This document shows positions 41,084-50,305 of a DNA stretch of 64,000 nt, piece after piece (the first letter of the stretch is position 1; each line of letters starts with the position of its first letter). The translations under genes were made by a program, and so were the position numbers. The notes beneath the pieces are model-generated. The model did no database searches, was not told the origin of the DNA, and saw only the letters and a program-made list of their open reading frames with translations. Source of the DNA: Actinomadura coerulea (lineage in GTDB: Bacteria > Actinomycetota > Actinomycetes > Streptosporangiales > Streptosporangiaceae); NCBI RefSeq assembly GCF_014208105.1, contig NZ_JACHMQ010000001.1:434001-498000 (forward strand), given 5' to 3'.

Positions 41084-43918
41084 ATGGGAGCGCTAGAGAT
41101 TGCAGCGGTACGAGTGGTGTGCTCGATTCTCCCTATAGCGGGAAAAAAAGTTTTCACAAAGAAGCAGCAGACGGCCCTGGCTGCCAAGACTGAAGATCTC
41201 AATATCGGCGATGGAACGAACGAGTTCATAAGTCAACTAAGCGCACCGCAATTGCGGAGACTTAAAGAGTTTTTTGAATCTCCACAATACACGCATCTCA
41301 CGCTTCAAGCTATGACGTGCGCTATCGGCGGCTATCCGGAGGACTGGATAGCGAATCTACGTTTGCAGGTGCGGCTCACCCTCAAGCATCAGGGGCTTTT
41401 TGCTGAGGCAGACCTTCTTCAGGCTGTAGATGCCGTACTCGACTTGATGACGACTTCTATTTTTACCGTCCATAGCGCTATCCCTGGCGGCATCGAATCG
41501 GCTTACTCTGCAGCGATTGCTGCACAGGTGGCGGCCGCGGCTGCGAGAAATAGCGAGCTACTCACACGGATAGATCGACTCGACGTTCATCACGCGTTCG
41601 CGAACCGGCTTCGAGCATTGGTCAAAAGTACTTACGCGAAGATCGCGCTCCCGAGCGTAGTAGCTCACTCGAAGTCTGCGCCATACTCCGGACTCTATGT
41701 GCCACCTAGCCTCGAAACAGAGGGAGAGGGTAAGAAAACCCACTCATCGATCAAACTACTGATCGATGAGTGCCAGAGATTCGTCGTGGTAGGCGACCCG
41801 GGAGCGGGCAAGTCCACGCTCGCAAGGAAACTTGCCTACGATATATCATCCGACCGGATTGAAAGTCTTAAGGGCCTAGTTCCTCTGGTTCTTATTGTCC
41901 GCGAACACACACACTCTCTAAGGACTGACCATAGGACGCTTACGCATTATCTAGAAGCTTCTTGTCGAAAGCCCTTCAATGTCGATCCGCCGAGTGATTC
42001 CATTGAGTACCTCTTGCTGAATGGCCAGGCAGTAGTGATCATCGATGGACTAGATGAGCTGGGCGAAGCCCAGTATCGCACCGCCTTCAGTCAGCTTGTA
42101 AACTCCTTCGCTCATATGTACCCTCTGGTACGAGTGATTGTTACTACAAGGGCTATCGGGTACCCAGAGGCACCTTTGGACGAAGACCTCTTTCCCGTTG
42201 TCGGCGTGAAAAGGTTCAGTCGTGAGCAAATCGCAAGCTATGTCAATAAGTGGTTTCATCTTGACAATAGCCTGACGCGACAACAGCAAGATGAGCTAAG
42301 AGACTCCTTTCTAGACGAGAGTTCGGATGTTTCTGAACTCTTGCAAAATCCCCTAATGCTTTCCCTTTTGTGCGCACTCTACTCTTCAGAGCGTTTTATT
42401 CCGCTCAACAAGCCAGAGATTTACCACAAATGCGCGGAAGTGCTATTCGACACCTGGGACCGATCCCGTGGAATTGAAGTATCCATGCGGTTTGGCTCTC
42501 AAGTCAGGCCAGCTGTACAACGCCTAGCATGGAGATTGTTCACCGATCCAGAAGGCCGCCAGGCAATGCCCCGGTCTGAAATCCGCCGGTTCTTGGTCAC
42601 TGCCGTACTGGCCTCCAGGTACGAAGATGAAGATGAAGCCTACCAAGCGGCGGACGAATTTCTCGACTTCTGTGCGGGACGGGCGTGGGTGCTTACCGAC
42701 GTGGGGAGTAACTCGCTTCAGCCGCTCTATGGCTTCACTCACCGCACCTTTCTCGAGTTCTTTGCGGCGAGCCAACTTGTAAAGCAGAACCCACAGCCGA
42801 AGGCTGTATGGGAGAAAATACGCACCCATGTGAATGATGGCACGTGGGAGATAGTATCCCAGCTGGCTATCCAGATCCTCGATAGAAACTATGAGGGCGG
42901 GGCTGACGCCATTTTGTCTATGATTGTGGACGAGGCTAAGAGGTCATCTAGCGCCGCTACCCGGGCCATTTATCTATCGTTCGCTATCAGAAACCTCGAA
43001 ACGGTCTTTCCTGGCGCAAATATAATTAAGCGACTCGCGGAGGAATCTGTTCTACTTGCATCCGCTCTTCCGGTAAGCGAGAGGAGACACTTGAAGATTG
43101 CCGATATCATGCGTAACGATTTGCCACTGCAACAATTTTTGGAACTGCAATCTCCTGATAACCGCGATCGAGCGGTAAAAGCCTTCGTTACTTCGTTGCA
43201 GAATGCAGTATTTCGACCAGAGTTGGAATCGGCGGCCCTACTGTGGGCGAAATTGCGACACTGGGACACTCTCGAGTATCGCACTAGCCATCTACAAGAC
43301 CATCTTGGGGCTGCCTTGGTCGATATTCCTCTTCCAGAGAGGGTAGCATTCTGGGATCGGGCAATTAATCGTCCAACAGAAGTAGAAATCGCAGAACTTG
43401 GAGTGCATGATCTATATTACAATACCGCTATAGGTAGAAGGACGAGCGGTTCTAGCGCGTTGCGATTTATTAATGTCCTTGCTTGCGAAGGCCCGGCACT
43501 ATCCCCCTCGGAAGACGTCAAGGCTGGGTGCATCGAAGCTCTTGCCGACTTGCACCCTTGCCTGGTTTCTAATTTCTCTGCGTTGCAGAGAATAAAGATC
43601 TCTAAGGCAGCTTATTGGGACATATTTTTGGATTTGCCTTTGAAGTGGCGGAAGATATCTTCGCTAGACCCGCCAGAGGTGCGCAGTTCAATACTGATGT
43701 TGCTGGTCCCCTTTTTCGAGTTGCCCGACTTTCGGGCAAAGGTGGAGAGTGAGAGTCTTAGATGGATAGCCAATGCGAGATGGAATGAGCCGCAGCGTAC
43801 GGCGGCAATTCAGGAACTGAATCAGTTGGGTTTGCCTGATGATGCCCACAGCTTGCTGGTGCGGTGGATTATGGGCGAGCAATTTAGAATTGACTCGCCA
43901 TCTTCACCTCAACGCTAG
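41084..43918 (+). CDS. NACHT-domain NTPase, candidate anti-phage defence protein
   Basis: The 944-residue STAND NTPase has a helical N-terminal region (about 1-225) without a recognised nuclease or protease. A NACHT core follows: Walker A VGDPGAGKSTLARKL (K243), Walker B VVIIDGLDELGE (D321, D324, E325) and VTTRAIGYPE (sensor), then the winged-helix region LLQNPLMLSLLCALYSS. The long helical C-terminus (about 520-944) has no clear short repeats and would be the sensor. NACHT proteins of bacteria detect phage proteins and trigger abortive responses. GC is visibly lower than all neighbours, signalling transfer. ATG at 41084 has AGAGAG upstream; GTG at 41027 would add 19 residues. Confidence 0.85.
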   Translation: MGALEIAAVRVVCSILPIAGKKVFTKKQQTALAAKTEDLNIGDGTNEFISQLSAPQLRRLKEFFESPQYTHLTLQAMTCAIGGYPEDWIANLRLQVRLTLKHQGLFAEADLLQAVDAVLDLMTTSIFTVHSAIPGGIESAYSAAIAAQVAAAAARNSELLTRIDRLDVHHAFANRLRALVKSTYAKIALPSVVAHSKSAPYSGLYVPPSLETEGEGKKTHSSIKLLIDECQRFVVVGDPGAGKSTLARKLAYDISSDRIESLKGLVPLVLIVREHTHSLRTDHRTLTHYLEASCRKPFNVDPPSDSIEYLLLNGQAVVIIDGLDELGEAQYRTAFSQLVNSFAHMYPLVRVIVTTRAIGYPEAPLDEDLFPVVGVKRFSREQIASYVNKWFHLDNSLTRQQQDELRDSFLDESSDVSELLQNPLMLSLLCALYSSERFIPLNKPEIYHKCAEVLFDTWDRSRGIEVSMRFGSQVRPAVQRLAWRLFTDPEGRQAMPRSEIRRFLVTAVLASRYEDEDEAYQAADEFLDFCAGRAWVLTDVGSNSLQPLYGFTHRTFLEFFAASQLVKQNPQPKAVWEKIRTHVNDGTWEIVSQLAIQILDRNYEGGADAILSMIVDEAKRSSSAATRAIYLSFAIRNLETVFPGANIIKRLAEESVLLASALPVSERRHLKIADIMRNDLPLQQFLELQSPDNRDRAVKAFVTSLQNAVFRPELESAALLWAKLRHWDTLEYRTSHLQDHLGAALVDIPLPERVAFWDRAINRPTEVEIAELGVHDLYYNTAIGRRTSGSSALRFINVLACEGPALSPSEDVKAGCIEALADLHPCLVSNFSALQRIKISKAAYWDIFLDLPLKWRKISSLDPPEVRSSILMLLVPFFELPDFRAKVESESLRWIANARWNEPQRTAAIQELNQLGLPDDAHSLLVRWIMGEQFRIDSPSSPQR

Positions 43919-44194
43919 AAATGTGGCACGGGTGCTCGGACCGCACCCATGGTCGTTCCGCTCCATGTCCTGGCGGGCTTCGCCGATTTTGCAACTGCCA
44001 GGGGTGTGTAAATGTCTGCGGGCAACTGTCGTCGAGTGCTTCTTAACTTATCTGAGTACCTCGTGGGTAAGTGGCATGCCTGACGAACTGCCTGACGACC
44101 GGTGCGCCTTGGCGTGGACCCCTGCAGACTTGTGAGGACGGTTCGATAGCTGATGGAACGATGCTGCCGCATGGTGAGGCCCGACTGTAGATGC
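43919..44194. other. Right end of the AICE, non-coding
   Basis: Between the NACHT stop and attR there is no credible gene. The region holds the right arm-type site (44077-44096) and otherwise mixed-composition DNA. No hairpin terminator is evident directly after the NACHT stop. Confidence 0.5.
44077..44096 (+). repeat. Right arm-type integrase site (paired TGCCTGAC)
   Basis: This is the second copy of the 20-bp block at 23657-23676, in the same orientation with one mismatch, again as two TGCCTGAC units 12 bases apart. It lies about 98 bases inside the attR core. Confidence 0.65.
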
Positions 44195-44215
44195 TTCGAG
44201 TCCAATCGCGGGAGC
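44195..44215 (+). repeat. attR core: 21-bp copy of the tRNA-Asn 3' end
   Basis: The sequence is identical to 23568-23588, starting in the T-loop of the tRNA. Only this tRNA fragment is present, so the right end carries the displaced original 3' end. Confidence 0.95.
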
Positions 44216-44438
44216 TTGATTGGCGGCGTCGCCTGCTCGGGGGCGCCCCCGGAACCCTCCGGTGGAGACTTCGCTCCTGGTCGCGGTTTCGGGGCCTGTT
44301 CAGATGGTCAGCCGATTGCGGCCTTTAAAGCACGTTCCAGTGCGCCGATAGATTTACCTTCCCCCTCGGAGATACCCGGCCCACGTCGCCATTTCACCTC
44401 TCCAGAGCCGGCAGTCCTCCTCGGATTCGGTGGTGTGG

Positions 44439-44696
44439 TCAGCGTAGGGAGGCTGCCAGGGCCAGGAGTTCGGCGGTGTCGCCATAGGGGCTGATCAGTA
44501 GGTCGGTGGCGCCCGCTTCGGCGAAGCGGCCCAGTTCGCGGGTGATCGTCTTCTCGTTTCCCGCTATCACCGTCTCGTGGACGCCGGAGAGGCCCTGGCG
44601 GTCCAGGACCGCCCGGTAGGCGGGGAAGTCCGCCGCGACGCCGAAGCGGTCGGCCAGGTCGCGGCGGACGCCGTCCGGGTCGTCGGTGCGATGACC
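44439..44696 (-). pseudogene. C-terminal remnant of an LLM/F420-dependent oxidoreductase
   Basis: About 85 codons with normal GC3 bias end at a TGA (complement at 44439-44441). They encode a sequence such as RRDLADRFGVAADFPAYR, VHETVIAGNEKTITRELGRF and GATDLLISPYGDTAELL. The GATDLLISPYG segment is typical of the C-terminus of luciferase-like F420 oxidoreductases. The frame is closed by a stop at 44697-44699 and no start or N-terminal domain is present, so only the last third of the gene remains. The 223 bases between attR and this remnant show nothing recognisable. Confidence 0.65.
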
Positions 44697-44818
44697 TCAG
44701 TCCGGCCGAGGCGGTCGAGATCCTCAGCACCGCCGTCTGCCGTCCTGGAGCGCAGGAGGACGACGCCGTCACCCGCGTGATGCTCGACGGCCTCAGTGCG
44801 CAGGTGTCAGGTCGCTGA
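44693..44818 (+). pseudogene. C-terminal remnant of an unidentified regulator-like gene
   Basis: About 40 codons on the plus strand (containing LSPAEAVEILSTAV and VTRVMLDGLSAQVSGR) end at TGA 44816-44818 and have high GC3. They meet the LLM remnant head-on at about 44,695. The closing helix resembles a TetR-type C-terminus, but that is a guess. Both truncations meet at one point, which suggests a single deletion joined two gene ends. Confidence 0.4.
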
Positions 44819-45037
44819 GGCCGCATGCCGAGTTCCTCCTAGGGGTCCGCGGATTATCCCAACGAAGTGGATTCCTGGGCAGTCCACCGCGTGGCCATGC
44901 GAAGTGCCGGCCGCCCACCCCGGCTCGTCGCTGTCGAAGCGCCGCGCGGCCCTGCCCATACGGCGGGATGGTCGTTTCGGGGGTGATGATCGGGTAAGTG
45001 GGAGGCGACGTGCCTGGCGGAGGGGGGCTGCGGCGGC

Positions 45038-47836
45038 ATGCTCGCGCTGGTTCTCGCTTATGCCGTCGTCGCGGTCGCGGTGCCCTGGGCGCTCGGGCGG
45101 CGCCGGCGTGTGATGGCGTGTGCCGCGGCGGTGCTCCCGGCGGCGACGGCCGGGTGGGCCGCGGCGCAGGTCGGGCGGGGCGCGGTCACGGCGCGGCTGG
45201 ACTGGGCGCCGGATCTGGGGCTGGTGCTCGACTTCCGCCTGGACGCGCTGTCCATCGTGATGCTGCTGCTCATCGGCGGGGTGGGGGCCGTCGTCCTGTG
45301 CTACGCGGGCTGGTACTTCGAACGTCCCGAGAGGCTGATGATCGGGACGCTCGTCGCGTTCGCCGGGGCGATGACGGGCCTGGTGCTGGCCGACAACCTG
45401 CTCGTCCTGTACGTGTTCTGGGAGCTGACAACGGTCAGCTCGTTCGTGCTCATCGGCGCGACCCGGCCGGAGCGTGCCGAGGACCGGCGGGCGGCGGCAC
45501 AGGCGCTGCTGACGACGACCGCCTTCGGGCTGGTCATGCTCGCCGGGTTCGTGCTGCTCGGGCAGACCGCCGGGACGTACCGGATCTCGGCGATGGTGGC
45601 CGATCCGCCGGGCGGCGCGACGGCGACGGCCGGGGTCGTGCTGGTGCTGCTCGGGGCGTTCGCCAAGTCGGCCCAGGTGCCGCTGCACGCGTGGCTTCCC
45701 GCCGCGATGGTGGCGCCTACTCCGGTCAGTGCCTATCTGCACGCCGCGGCCATGGTGAAGGCGGGGGTCTACCTGGTGGCGCGGCTGGCTCCCGCGTTCG
45801 GCGACGCCGGGGTGTGGCGTCCGCTGGTGGTGGGGGCCGGGTTGCTGAGCCTGCTGACGGGCGGGGTCCTCGCGCTGCGCCAGCATGACCTGAAGCGGCT
45901 GCTCGCGTACGGGACGGTGAGCCAGCTCGGACTGCTGATGGTCCTGCTGGGAAACGGGACGCGGACGGCGGCGTTGGCGGGCACCGCGCTGCTGCTGGCC
46001 CACGGCCTGTTCAAGGCGCCGCTGTTCCTCACGGTCGGGACGGTCGAGCACGAGACGGGGACGCGCCGTGCCGATCGGCTCTCGGGGGCGTGGCGGAGGC
46101 TTCCGGTGCTGGCGGTCGCGGCGGCGGCGGCCACGGCATCGATGATCGGGCTGCCGCCCTTCCTGGGGTTCGTGGCGAAGGAGGCCGCCATGGAGGCGTT
46201 CGCTCATGGCGGGATGGACATCGCGGTCCTTGCCGGGGTCGTGGCGGGGACCGCGCTGACCGTGGCCTATGGCGTGCGGTTCTTGGTCGGGGCGTTCGGC
46301 GGCCAGGCGGACGTCACGCCCGGGGGCCACTGGGGCTTGGTGGGGCCTGTCGTCGTCCTTGCCGTGTCCGGGTTCGCTCTGGGGGTTGCTCCCGGTGTGA
46401 TGCAGAAACTCGCCGGGCCCTACGCGGACACGCTGCCGGGAGACGGCGAGTACAAGCTCGCGTTGTGGCACGGCCTGGGATTGGCGCTTTGGCTTTCCGT
46501 GCTCGCGCTCGCCCTGGGTGCCGTGGTGTTCGTCCTGTTCGGACGGACGTTCCCCGTCAGGCGGGCGCGGTGGCGGTTCCTGGACGCGCAGCGCGGCTAC
46601 GACGGGACGGTCGAGGGGATCCTCGCCGGGGCGCACGAGGTCACCGCGCGCGTGCAGATCGGTTCGCTGCCCTTCTACCTCGGTGTGATCGGGACGATGG
46701 CGCTGGTGGTGCCCGGGTCGGCGCTGGCGGCGGCGCTGGTCCGCGGGACGGGACCTGCCATCCCGGTGGACCGGCTGCGGGCGTGGGACGACCCGGCGCA
46801 GGTCGTCCTCGCGGTGGTCGTGATCGGCTGCGCGCTCGCGGCGGTGCGGGCGCGCCGGAGGCTGACGGCCGCGCTGCTGCTCGCCGGGACGGGCTACGGG
46901 GTGGGCGGGCTGTTCGTGGTGCAGGGCGGTCCCGATCTCGCGCTGACGCTCTTCGTCGTGGAGACCCTGTCGCTGATCATGCTGGTGCTGGTGCTGCGGC
47001 GGCTGCCCGTCCGGTACCCGCCGCGGCGCCGCACGGGGCCGGCCAGGGCGGCCGTCGGGGCGGTCAGCGTGTGCCTGGGCGGGTTCGTCGCGCTGTTCCT
47101 CGTGGTGGCGGCGCTGAGCCGGGACACCCGGCCGGTCGGGAGCGGGTACGCGGGTCTCGCGAAGGAGGAGGGGGCCAAGAACGTCGTGAACGCGATCCTC
47201 GTCGAGATGCGGGCGCTCGACACGCTCGGCGAGATCACGGTGCTGGGCGTCGCGGCGATGGGCGTCGTCGGGCTGGTGACCAGCGGGCGGCGGCTGCCGA
47301 GCCCGTCCGGCGGCGAGCGCGGGCCGGGGGAGGCGGGGAGCCGCTGGCTGGCGACGCGGGGGCGGCCGCCGCTGGGCGGATCCTCGGTGGTGCTGGAGGC
47401 GGCGGCGCGGCTTCTCGGCCCGACGATCCTGGTGTTCTCCCTCTACCTGCTCGTCGCGGGGCACGGCGCCCCGGGAGGCGGGTTCGTGGGCGGTCTCGTG
47501 GCGGGCATGGCGTTCGTGCTGCGCTACCTGCCGGGCGGCCGCCGGGAGCTGGCGTCCGCGCTGCCGATGCGGCCGAGCGTCCTGATCGGCGGCGGCCTCG
47601 GGCTCGCGGTCGCCACGGGCGCGGCCGGCTGGACGGCCGGCGGGTTCCCGCACGGGGAGTTCCTCCAGGGGGAGGTCTGGCACGGGTCGCCGCCCGTCCT
47701 GGGCGAGGTGGACGTGCCGACCAGCCTGTTCTTCGACATCGGGGTGTATCTGGTGGTCCTCGGGCTGGTGCTGACGATCCTCACCACGCTCGGGGCGAGC
47801 CTGGAGGACGAACCGGACGAGGAGGAGGCTGCATGA
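45038..47836 (+). CDS. mrpA: MrpA-MrpB fusion subunit of the Na+/H+ antiporter
   Basis: The 932-residue membrane protein contains the NuoL/MrpA proton-channel unit (about 1-480; KSAQVPLHAWLPAAMVAPTPVSAYLHAA is the family signature with its key lysine region), the MrpA C-terminal helices, and an MrpB domain at the end (LLGPTILVFSLYLLVAGHGAPGGGFVGGL, about 795-823). A-B fusion is common in actinobacteria. It starts the seven-subunit Mrp antiporter that exchanges Na+ for H+. GGAGGGGGG precedes the ATG. Its stop overlaps mrpC (ATGA). Confidence 0.93.
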   Translation: MLALVLAYAVVAVAVPWALGRRRRVMACAAAVLPAATAGWAAAQVGRGAVTARLDWAPDLGLVLDFRLDALSIVMLLLIGGVGAVVLCYAGWYFERPERLMIGTLVAFAGAMTGLVLADNLLVLYVFWELTTVSSFVLIGATRPERAEDRRAAAQALLTTTAFGLVMLAGFVLLGQTAGTYRISAMVADPPGGATATAGVVLVLLGAFAKSAQVPLHAWLPAAMVAPTPVSAYLHAAAMVKAGVYLVARLAPAFGDAGVWRPLVVGAGLLSLLTGGVLALRQHDLKRLLAYGTVSQLGLLMVLLGNGTRTAALAGTALLLAHGLFKAPLFLTVGTVEHETGTRRADRLSGAWRRLPVLAVAAAAATASMIGLPPFLGFVAKEAAMEAFAHGGMDIAVLAGVVAGTALTVAYGVRFLVGAFGGQADVTPGGHWGLVGPVVVLAVSGFALGVAPGVMQKLAGPYADTLPGDGEYKLALWHGLGLALWLSVLALALGAVVFVLFGRTFPVRRARWRFLDAQRGYDGTVEGILAGAHEVTARVQIGSLPFYLGVIGTMALVVPGSALAAALVRGTGPAIPVDRLRAWDDPAQVVLAVVVIGCALAAVRARRRLTAALLLAGTGYGVGGLFVVQGGPDLALTLFVVETLSLIMLVLVLRRLPVRYPPRRRTGPARAAVGAVSVCLGGFVALFLVVAALSRDTRPVGSGYAGLAKEEGAKNVVNAILVEMRALDTLGEITVLGVAAMGVVGLVTSGRRLPSPSGGERGPGEAGSRWLATRGRPPLGGSSVVLEAAARLLGPTILVFSLYLLVAGHGAPGGGFVGGLVAGMAFVLRYLPGGRRELASALPMRPSVLIGGGLGLAVATGAAGWTAGGFPHGEFLQGEVWHGSPPVLGEVDVPTSLFFDIGVYLVVLGLVLTILTTLGASLEDEPDEEEAA

Positions 47837-48249
47837 CCGGGCCGGCGCTGGTCCTCGTGCTGACCGTCGCCGTGCTGTTCGCGGCCGGGTTCGACCTGCT
47901 GATGCAGCGGTCCCTGATCCGCGTCGTGGTCGGGTTCATGCTGCTCGGGCACGGGGCCAACCTCGTCCTGCTGCTGGCGGGCGGGGCGGCGGGGGCGCCG
48001 CCGCTGCTCGGCGGGGGATCGAAGCGGGCGATGGCCGACCCGCTGCCGCAGGCCATGGCGCTCACCGCCATCGTTATCACGTTCGGCGTCACGGCGTTCC
48101 TGCTGGCGCTGGCCTACCGGAGCCGGCGGCTGCTCGGCGAGGACGAGGTGCAGGACGACGTCGAGGACCGCCGGATCTGCGCCGAGCGCCGCCGCGGGGC
48201 GTGGGACGCCCCGCCGGAGCGGCACGACCCGCTGGAGGAGGACGAGTGA
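47833..48249 (+). CDS. mrpC: MrpC subunit (NuoK-like) of the antiporter
   Basis: The 138-residue protein has three membrane helices with the NuoK-type glutamate-poor core (FDLLMQRSLIRVVVGFMLLGHGANLVLL; DPLPQAMALTAIVITFGVTAFLLAL). A 35-residue acidic, charged C-terminal tail follows. ATG and GTG overlaps with mrpA and mrpD couple translation. Confidence 0.92.
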   Translation: MTGPALVLVLTVAVLFAAGFDLLMQRSLIRVVVGFMLLGHGANLVLLLAGGAAGAPPLLGGGSKRAMADPLPQAMALTAIVITFGVTAFLLALAYRSRRLLGEDEVQDDVEDRRICAERRRGAWDAPPERHDPLEEDE

Positions 48250-49769
48250 ACGTCCTGCTCCCCCTGCCGTTCGCGCTGCCGCTGCTGGGCGCGGCGCTCG
48301 CGATGATCAGCCGGCGCCGCCGGTTCTGGCTGCGGGTCCTCGCCCCGCTCGTCGGGGCGGGGGCCGTGGCGGCCTCCGTGGCGGTGCTGGTCGCGGTGGC
48401 CCGGAACGGGGTCGTCGCCGTCCAGGCCGGGGGATGGGCCGCCCCCCTCGGGATCACGCTCGTCGCCGACCGGCTGTCGGCGCTGCTGCTCGTGGTGTCC
48501 AGCACCGTGCTGCTGGCGATCATGCTGCACGCGGTGGCGGAGGGCGCGGGCGCGCTGGACCGCCGGAGCGAGCCGGGGGTGTTCCATCCCGCCTACCTGG
48601 CGCTGACCGGCGGCGTCGGCCTGGTGTTCCTCGCCGGCGACCTGTTCAACCTGTTCGTCGCGTTCGAGGTGATGCTCGCGTCGAGCTACGTGCTCATGAC
48701 CCTCCAGCCGACGGCCGAGCGCCTCCGGGCGAGCATGACCTACACGGTCGTCAGCCTCACCTCCTCGATCATGTTCCTCACCGCGCTCGGCCTGACCTAC
48801 GCGGCGGCCGGGACGGTGAACCTCGCCGACCTGTCCGAGCGCGTCCCGGCGCTCCCGGCGGGCACCCGCACGGCGCTCGGGCTGCTGTTCCTCGTGGTGT
48901 TCGGGATCAAGGGCGCGATCGTGCCGATGCACCTGTGGCTGCCCGACGCCTACCCCGCCGCCCTCACCAAGGTCACCGCCGTGTTCGCCGCGCTGCTGAC
49001 GAAGGCCGCGGTGTACGCGCTCATCCGCGTCGAGACGCTGGCGTTCCCCCGCGAGCACGGGTCGCGGGTGATGCTCGTCCTCGCCGCCGGGACGATGGTC
49101 GTGGGCACCCTCGGCGCGCTGGCGAACGACGACATCCACCGGGTGTTCTCGTTCACCCTCGTCGGCCACATCGGCTACATGCTCTTCGGCCTCGCGCTGT
49201 TCAGCGTCGCCGGGCTCACCGGGGCGATCCTCTACCTCGTCCACCACATCGTCGTGCAGGCGACGCTGTTCCTGGTCAGCGACCTGATCCAGGCCCGCAC
49301 GGGGGAGACGTCGCTGCACCGGCTCGGCGGCCTCGCCCGGCTGTCGGCCCTCATCGCCGTGCTGTTCTTCGTCCCCGCGATGAGCGTGAGCGGGGTGCCG
49401 CCGACGTCCGGGTTCGTCGCGAAGCTCGCCCTGTTCCAGGCGGGCCTCGGGTCGGGGAGGCCGCTGGCGTACGCCGTCACGGGCGTCGCGGTGCTCGCGA
49501 GCCTGCTCACGCTCATGGCGATGGCGCGGATCTGGGCGCTCGGGTTCTGGCGCCCCCGACCGGAGGAGGCGGGCGAACCGCCCGCCGCCGAGCCCTACAC
49601 GCGGGGCGGGGTGCGGGTCATGCAGGCCGTGACCGCCGTGATGGTCGCCGGCGGCCTCCTCATCGCCGTGTTCGCCGGGCCGCTGTCGTCCTGGAGCGCG
49701 CGCGCCGCGGCCGACCTGGTGGATCCGTCGGCCTACCGGCGGGCCGTGCTGGACGGGAGGGCGCCGTGA
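48246..49769 (+). CDS. mrpD: MrpD subunit (NuoM/N-like) of the antiporter
   Basis: The 507-residue membrane protein has about 14 helices and proton-channel signatures: FNLFVAFEVMLASSYVLM, FGIKGAIVPMHLWLPDAYPAALTKVTAVFAALLTKAAVY (key Lys residues) and a terminal HHIVVQATLFLV. It forms one of two antiporter-like units of the Mrp complex. GTG at 48246 overlaps mrpC's stop. Confidence 0.93.
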   Translation: MNVLLPLPFALPLLGAALAMISRRRRFWLRVLAPLVGAGAVAASVAVLVAVARNGVVAVQAGGWAAPLGITLVADRLSALLLVVSSTVLLAIMLHAVAEGAGALDRRSEPGVFHPAYLALTGGVGLVFLAGDLFNLFVAFEVMLASSYVLMTLQPTAERLRASMTYTVVSLTSSIMFLTALGLTYAAAGTVNLADLSERVPALPAGTRTALGLLFLVVFGIKGAIVPMHLWLPDAYPAALTKVTAVFAALLTKAAVYALIRVETLAFPREHGSRVMLVLAAGTMVVGTLGALANDDIHRVFSFTLVGHIGYMLFGLALFSVAGLTGAILYLVHHIVVQATLFLVSDLIQARTGETSLHRLGGLARLSALIAVLFFVPAMSVSGVPPTSGFVAKLALFQAGLGSGRPLAYAVTGVAVLASLLTLMAMARIWALGFWRPRPEEAGEPPAAEPYTRGGVRVMQAVTAVMVAGGLLIAVFAGPLSSWSARAAADLVDPSAYRRAVLDGRAP

Positions 49770-50305
49770 GGAGCGCGGTGCGCGGGATCGGCGCGAGGCT
49801 GGGCATGGCGGCGTGGCTGCTCGCGGTCTGGGTGCTGCTGTGGGGACGGGTCGACGCCCTCATCGTCGCCGGCGGCGTCGTCGCCGTGGTCGCCGCCTAC
49901 ACGGTGAGCCGGCTGCCCGCCGTCCCGCTCCTCACCAGGATCCGTCCGCTGCGCCTCGCCGAGGCCGCCGCCGAACTCGCCTGGGACCTGCTGGCGTCGA
50001 GCGTGGTCATCGGCTGGCACGCGCTGCGCGCCCCGCGCCGGGTCAGGGGCGCCGTCATCGAGGTGAGCGCCCGGACGCGGTCGGAGCTCGTCCTGCTCGC
50101 GGTCACGACGAGCATCTCCCTGCGTCCCGGCACCCTGCTCGTCGACCTCGACTGGGACCGGTCGATCCTGCGCATCCACGGCATGCCGGTGCGCGACCGC
50201 GGGGAGGCCGACGTCATGCGCGACGGCGTCCTGCGGACGGAGCGCAGGCTGATGCGGGCCCTCGTGGCACCCGAGGACACGGCGAAGGGAGAGGAACAGG
50301 GATGA
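49766..50305 (+). CDS. mrpE: MrpE subunit of the antiporter
   Basis: The 179-residue protein has two N-terminal hydrophobic helices, then a cytosolic domain with LAVTTSISLRPGTLLVDLDWDRSILRIHGMPV, the MrpE hallmark. GTG at 49766 overlaps the mrpD stop. A GAGAGGAACAGGG sequence at its end serves the next gene. Confidence 0.9.
   Translation: MRSAVRGIGARLGMAAWLLAVWVLLWGRVDALIVAGGVVAVVAAYTVSRLPAVPLLTRIRPLRLAEAAAELAWDLLASSVVIGWHALRAPRRVRGAVIEVSARTRSELVLLAVTTSISLRPGTLLVDLDWDRSILRIHGMPVRDRGEADVMRDGVLRTERRLMRALVAPEDTAKGEEQG

Larger units (their letters stand above)
23568..44215. mobile_element. AICE integrated in tRNA-Asn, about 20.6 kb
   Basis: A 21-bp direct repeat of the tRNA 3' end bounds the segment. 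Inside, in the pSAM2-like order, are int and xis next to the tRNA, an iteron region, a replication operon, an FtsK-like TraB translocase, a long series of small membrane and zinc-ribbon proteins, a GntR/UTRA repressor and, at the far end, cargo of lower GC. This is the standard plan of actinomycete integrative and conjugative elements, which excise, replicate and transfer double-stranded DNA by a single translocase. All core genes look intact, so the element may still be mobile. Confidence 0.95.

Noticed and set aside
44216..44438. Possible gene between attR and the LLM remnant
   Set aside because: The open frames show no family resemblance or consistent codon bias; treated as scar DNA.
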